Below are positions 5,281 through 6,257 of a DNA stretch of 6,257 bases, in pieces. The translations under genes and the position numbers were made by a program. The notes beneath the pieces are model-generated. The model was not told where the DNA came from. It saw only the letters and a program-made list of their open reading frames with translations, and did no database searches. The stretch is from Lachnoclostridium sp. UBA933 (GTDB taxonomy: Bacteria > Bacillota > Clostridia > Lachnospirales > Lachnospiraceae): NCBI GenBank assembly GCA_002293545.1, contig DBDL01000065.1, positions 1,910 through 8,166 on the forward strand, in the 5' to 3' direction. The first letter of the stretch is position 1. Every line of letters starts with the position of its first letter.

Positions 5281-6257
5281 TGATGGCTTTACTGACTGCG
5301 AGAGAAAAGCTAAAGACCTTTTATGAAAAGTATTATAATATATGTAATCCAATCATCAGGTTTCTTTTTGCATTCAGTGTATTTGCCGTTATCACATATC
5401 AGATTGGTTATGAGAAAAGATTATCCGGTTTTTGGGTGATTCTGGTTGCGGCAGGTATCTGCGCTTTTTCGCCGGTGCAAATTATCGTATATATTGCGGC
5501 GTTTCTGGCAGTGGTTCACATCAGTTCCTATTCGCCGATTTTAGGTATTGCTTTGCTTGTTTTTATTCTTTCGGTTTTTCTGCTGATCGTGAGAAATTCC
5601 AAAGAGCAGTCGGTGATTATATTGATTATCCCTCTCTTAACCGTATTCCGGATATCTTATCTGATTCCGCTGGGACTCGGTCTTTTGTCAGGACCGCTTG
5701 TCATTCCTGCTATGGTGGCGGGCGTTATCTTCCGATATATATTTATGGGGATTGATACGACTCTTTCCGCACCGATCGGAAGTACGGATTTAGAAGATCC
5801 CTTTTATGCTTATCGGGCGGTAGTGGACTATGTCTTACTGAATCGGGAGATTTTGCTATATATCATTGGGTTTATCCTGACCTATCTGGTAACTTATTTT
5901 GTCCGCAGGGGGCGGGTTAAGTATGCATCGTGGATCGGTATATTTGCAGGAACGATGACCATGCTTGTAACGCTTTTGATTGGAAATATCATTGCGGATG
6001 CCGGATTAATAATACCGTATGTAATATACGGGGTTTTACTTTCGGCGGTGCTGGCTTATATTATCCAGTTTTTCCGTATGACGCTTGATTATATGGGGAC
6101 AAAAAAGCTCCAATTTGAAGATGAGGAATATTATTATTATGTAAAGGCAGTTCCGAAAATCAATGTTTTTGTGAAAGAGGAAACGGTAAAATTGATCAAT
6201 CCCAAGCAGGAGCTTGAAGAAATGGGAAATCTTCAGGAAGAATTTGATAAAGTATTT
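5277..6257 (+). CDS. Polytopic membrane protein of unknown function (3' truncated by window edge)
   Basis: This frame stays open for 327 codons from ATG 5277 to the window end. ATG 5280 and 5283 are in-frame alternatives, but 5277 best fits the AGGAGGAG spacing. After a basic, amphipathic N-terminus (AREKLKTFYEKYY, 8-20) come about 8-9 predicted membrane segments: near 26-44, 52-65, 67-83, 87-105, 112-133, 135-157, 191-209, 217-240 and 244-266. A polar loop at about 160-188 (DLEDPFYAYRAVVDY) separates two clusters. After the last helix is a soluble, acidic tail from about 270. It begins KKLQFEDEEYYYYVKAVPKINVF (split here: KKLQFEDEE 276-284, YYYYVKAVPK 285-294) and continues with Glu/Lys-rich sequence such as KQELEEMGNLQEEFDKVF. 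I do not recognise a transporter, enzyme or ABC-permease signature. It overlaps the two-helix protein by 4 bases, so the pair likely acts together in the membrane, cotranscribed with greA-lysS. Confidence is high that it is a real gene and low for any function. Confidence 0.85.
   Translation, partial: MMMALLTAREKLKTFYEKYYNICNPIIRFLFAFSVFAVITYQIGYEKRLSGFWVILVAAGICAFSPVQIIVYIAAFLAVVHISSYSPILGIALLVFILSVFLLIVRNSKEQSVIILIIPLLTVFRISYLIPLGLGLLSGPLVIPAMVAGVIFRYIFMGIDTTLSAPIGSTDLEDPFYAYRAVVDYVLLNREILLYIIGFILTYLVTYFVRRGRVKYASWIGIFAGTMTMLVTLLIGNIIADAGLIIPYVIYGVLLSAVLAYIIQFFRMTLDYMGTKKLQFEDEEYYYYVKAVPKINVFVKEETVKLINPKQELEEMGNLQEEFDKVF

Noticed and set aside
5432..5755. 107-residue + strand frame rich in Cys, Gly and Tyr
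   Set aside because: It is a shadow of the membrane protein starting at 5277, whose frame is open to the window end, has a strong ribosome site and encodes clear membrane helices.

Overview
The window looks like a chromosomal segment of a low-GC, Gram-positive, plant-polysaccharide-degrading anaerobe, most likely a member of the Clostridia and quite possibly Lachnospiraceae. That placement is an inference. It rests on AT-rich sequence, strong AGGAGG-type ribosome binding sites, a xylanase remnant, and a greA-lysS gene pair. All genes read on the + strand.

Region 1 (1-2705) is about secreted polysaccharide-active proteins. It opens with the last 49 codons of a GH10-type endo-xylanase. After a 93-base gap holding a long stem-loop comes an 819-residue secreted right-handed beta-helix protein. 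That protein consists of two full-length tandem copies of one pectate-lyase/polygalacturonase-like fold. The two copies differ at the positions most likely to matter for catalysis.

Region 2 (2706-2831) is a compact control region. Two adjacent hairpins close off region 1. They are followed at once by a perfect sigma-70/sigma-A-type promoter (TTGACA, 17 bases, TATAAT), a leader of about 30 bases and a full AGGAGG site.

Region 3 (2832-6257) is a probable operon driven by that promoter. It contains greA (transcript cleavage factor), lysS (lysyl-tRNA synthetase, necessarily started at a non-ATG codon), a 132-residue two-helix membrane protein of unknown function, and a polytopic membrane protein that overlaps it by four bases and runs off the end of the window. 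Gaps are 61 bases (greA-lysS), 33 bases (lysS to the small membrane protein) and a 4-base ATGA overlap. No terminator is visible inside the unit.

No CRISPR array, transposon, tRNA, rRNA, T-box or other recognisable riboswitch was seen. The least explained parts are the pair of membrane proteins behind lysS and the asymmetric double beta-helix protein.
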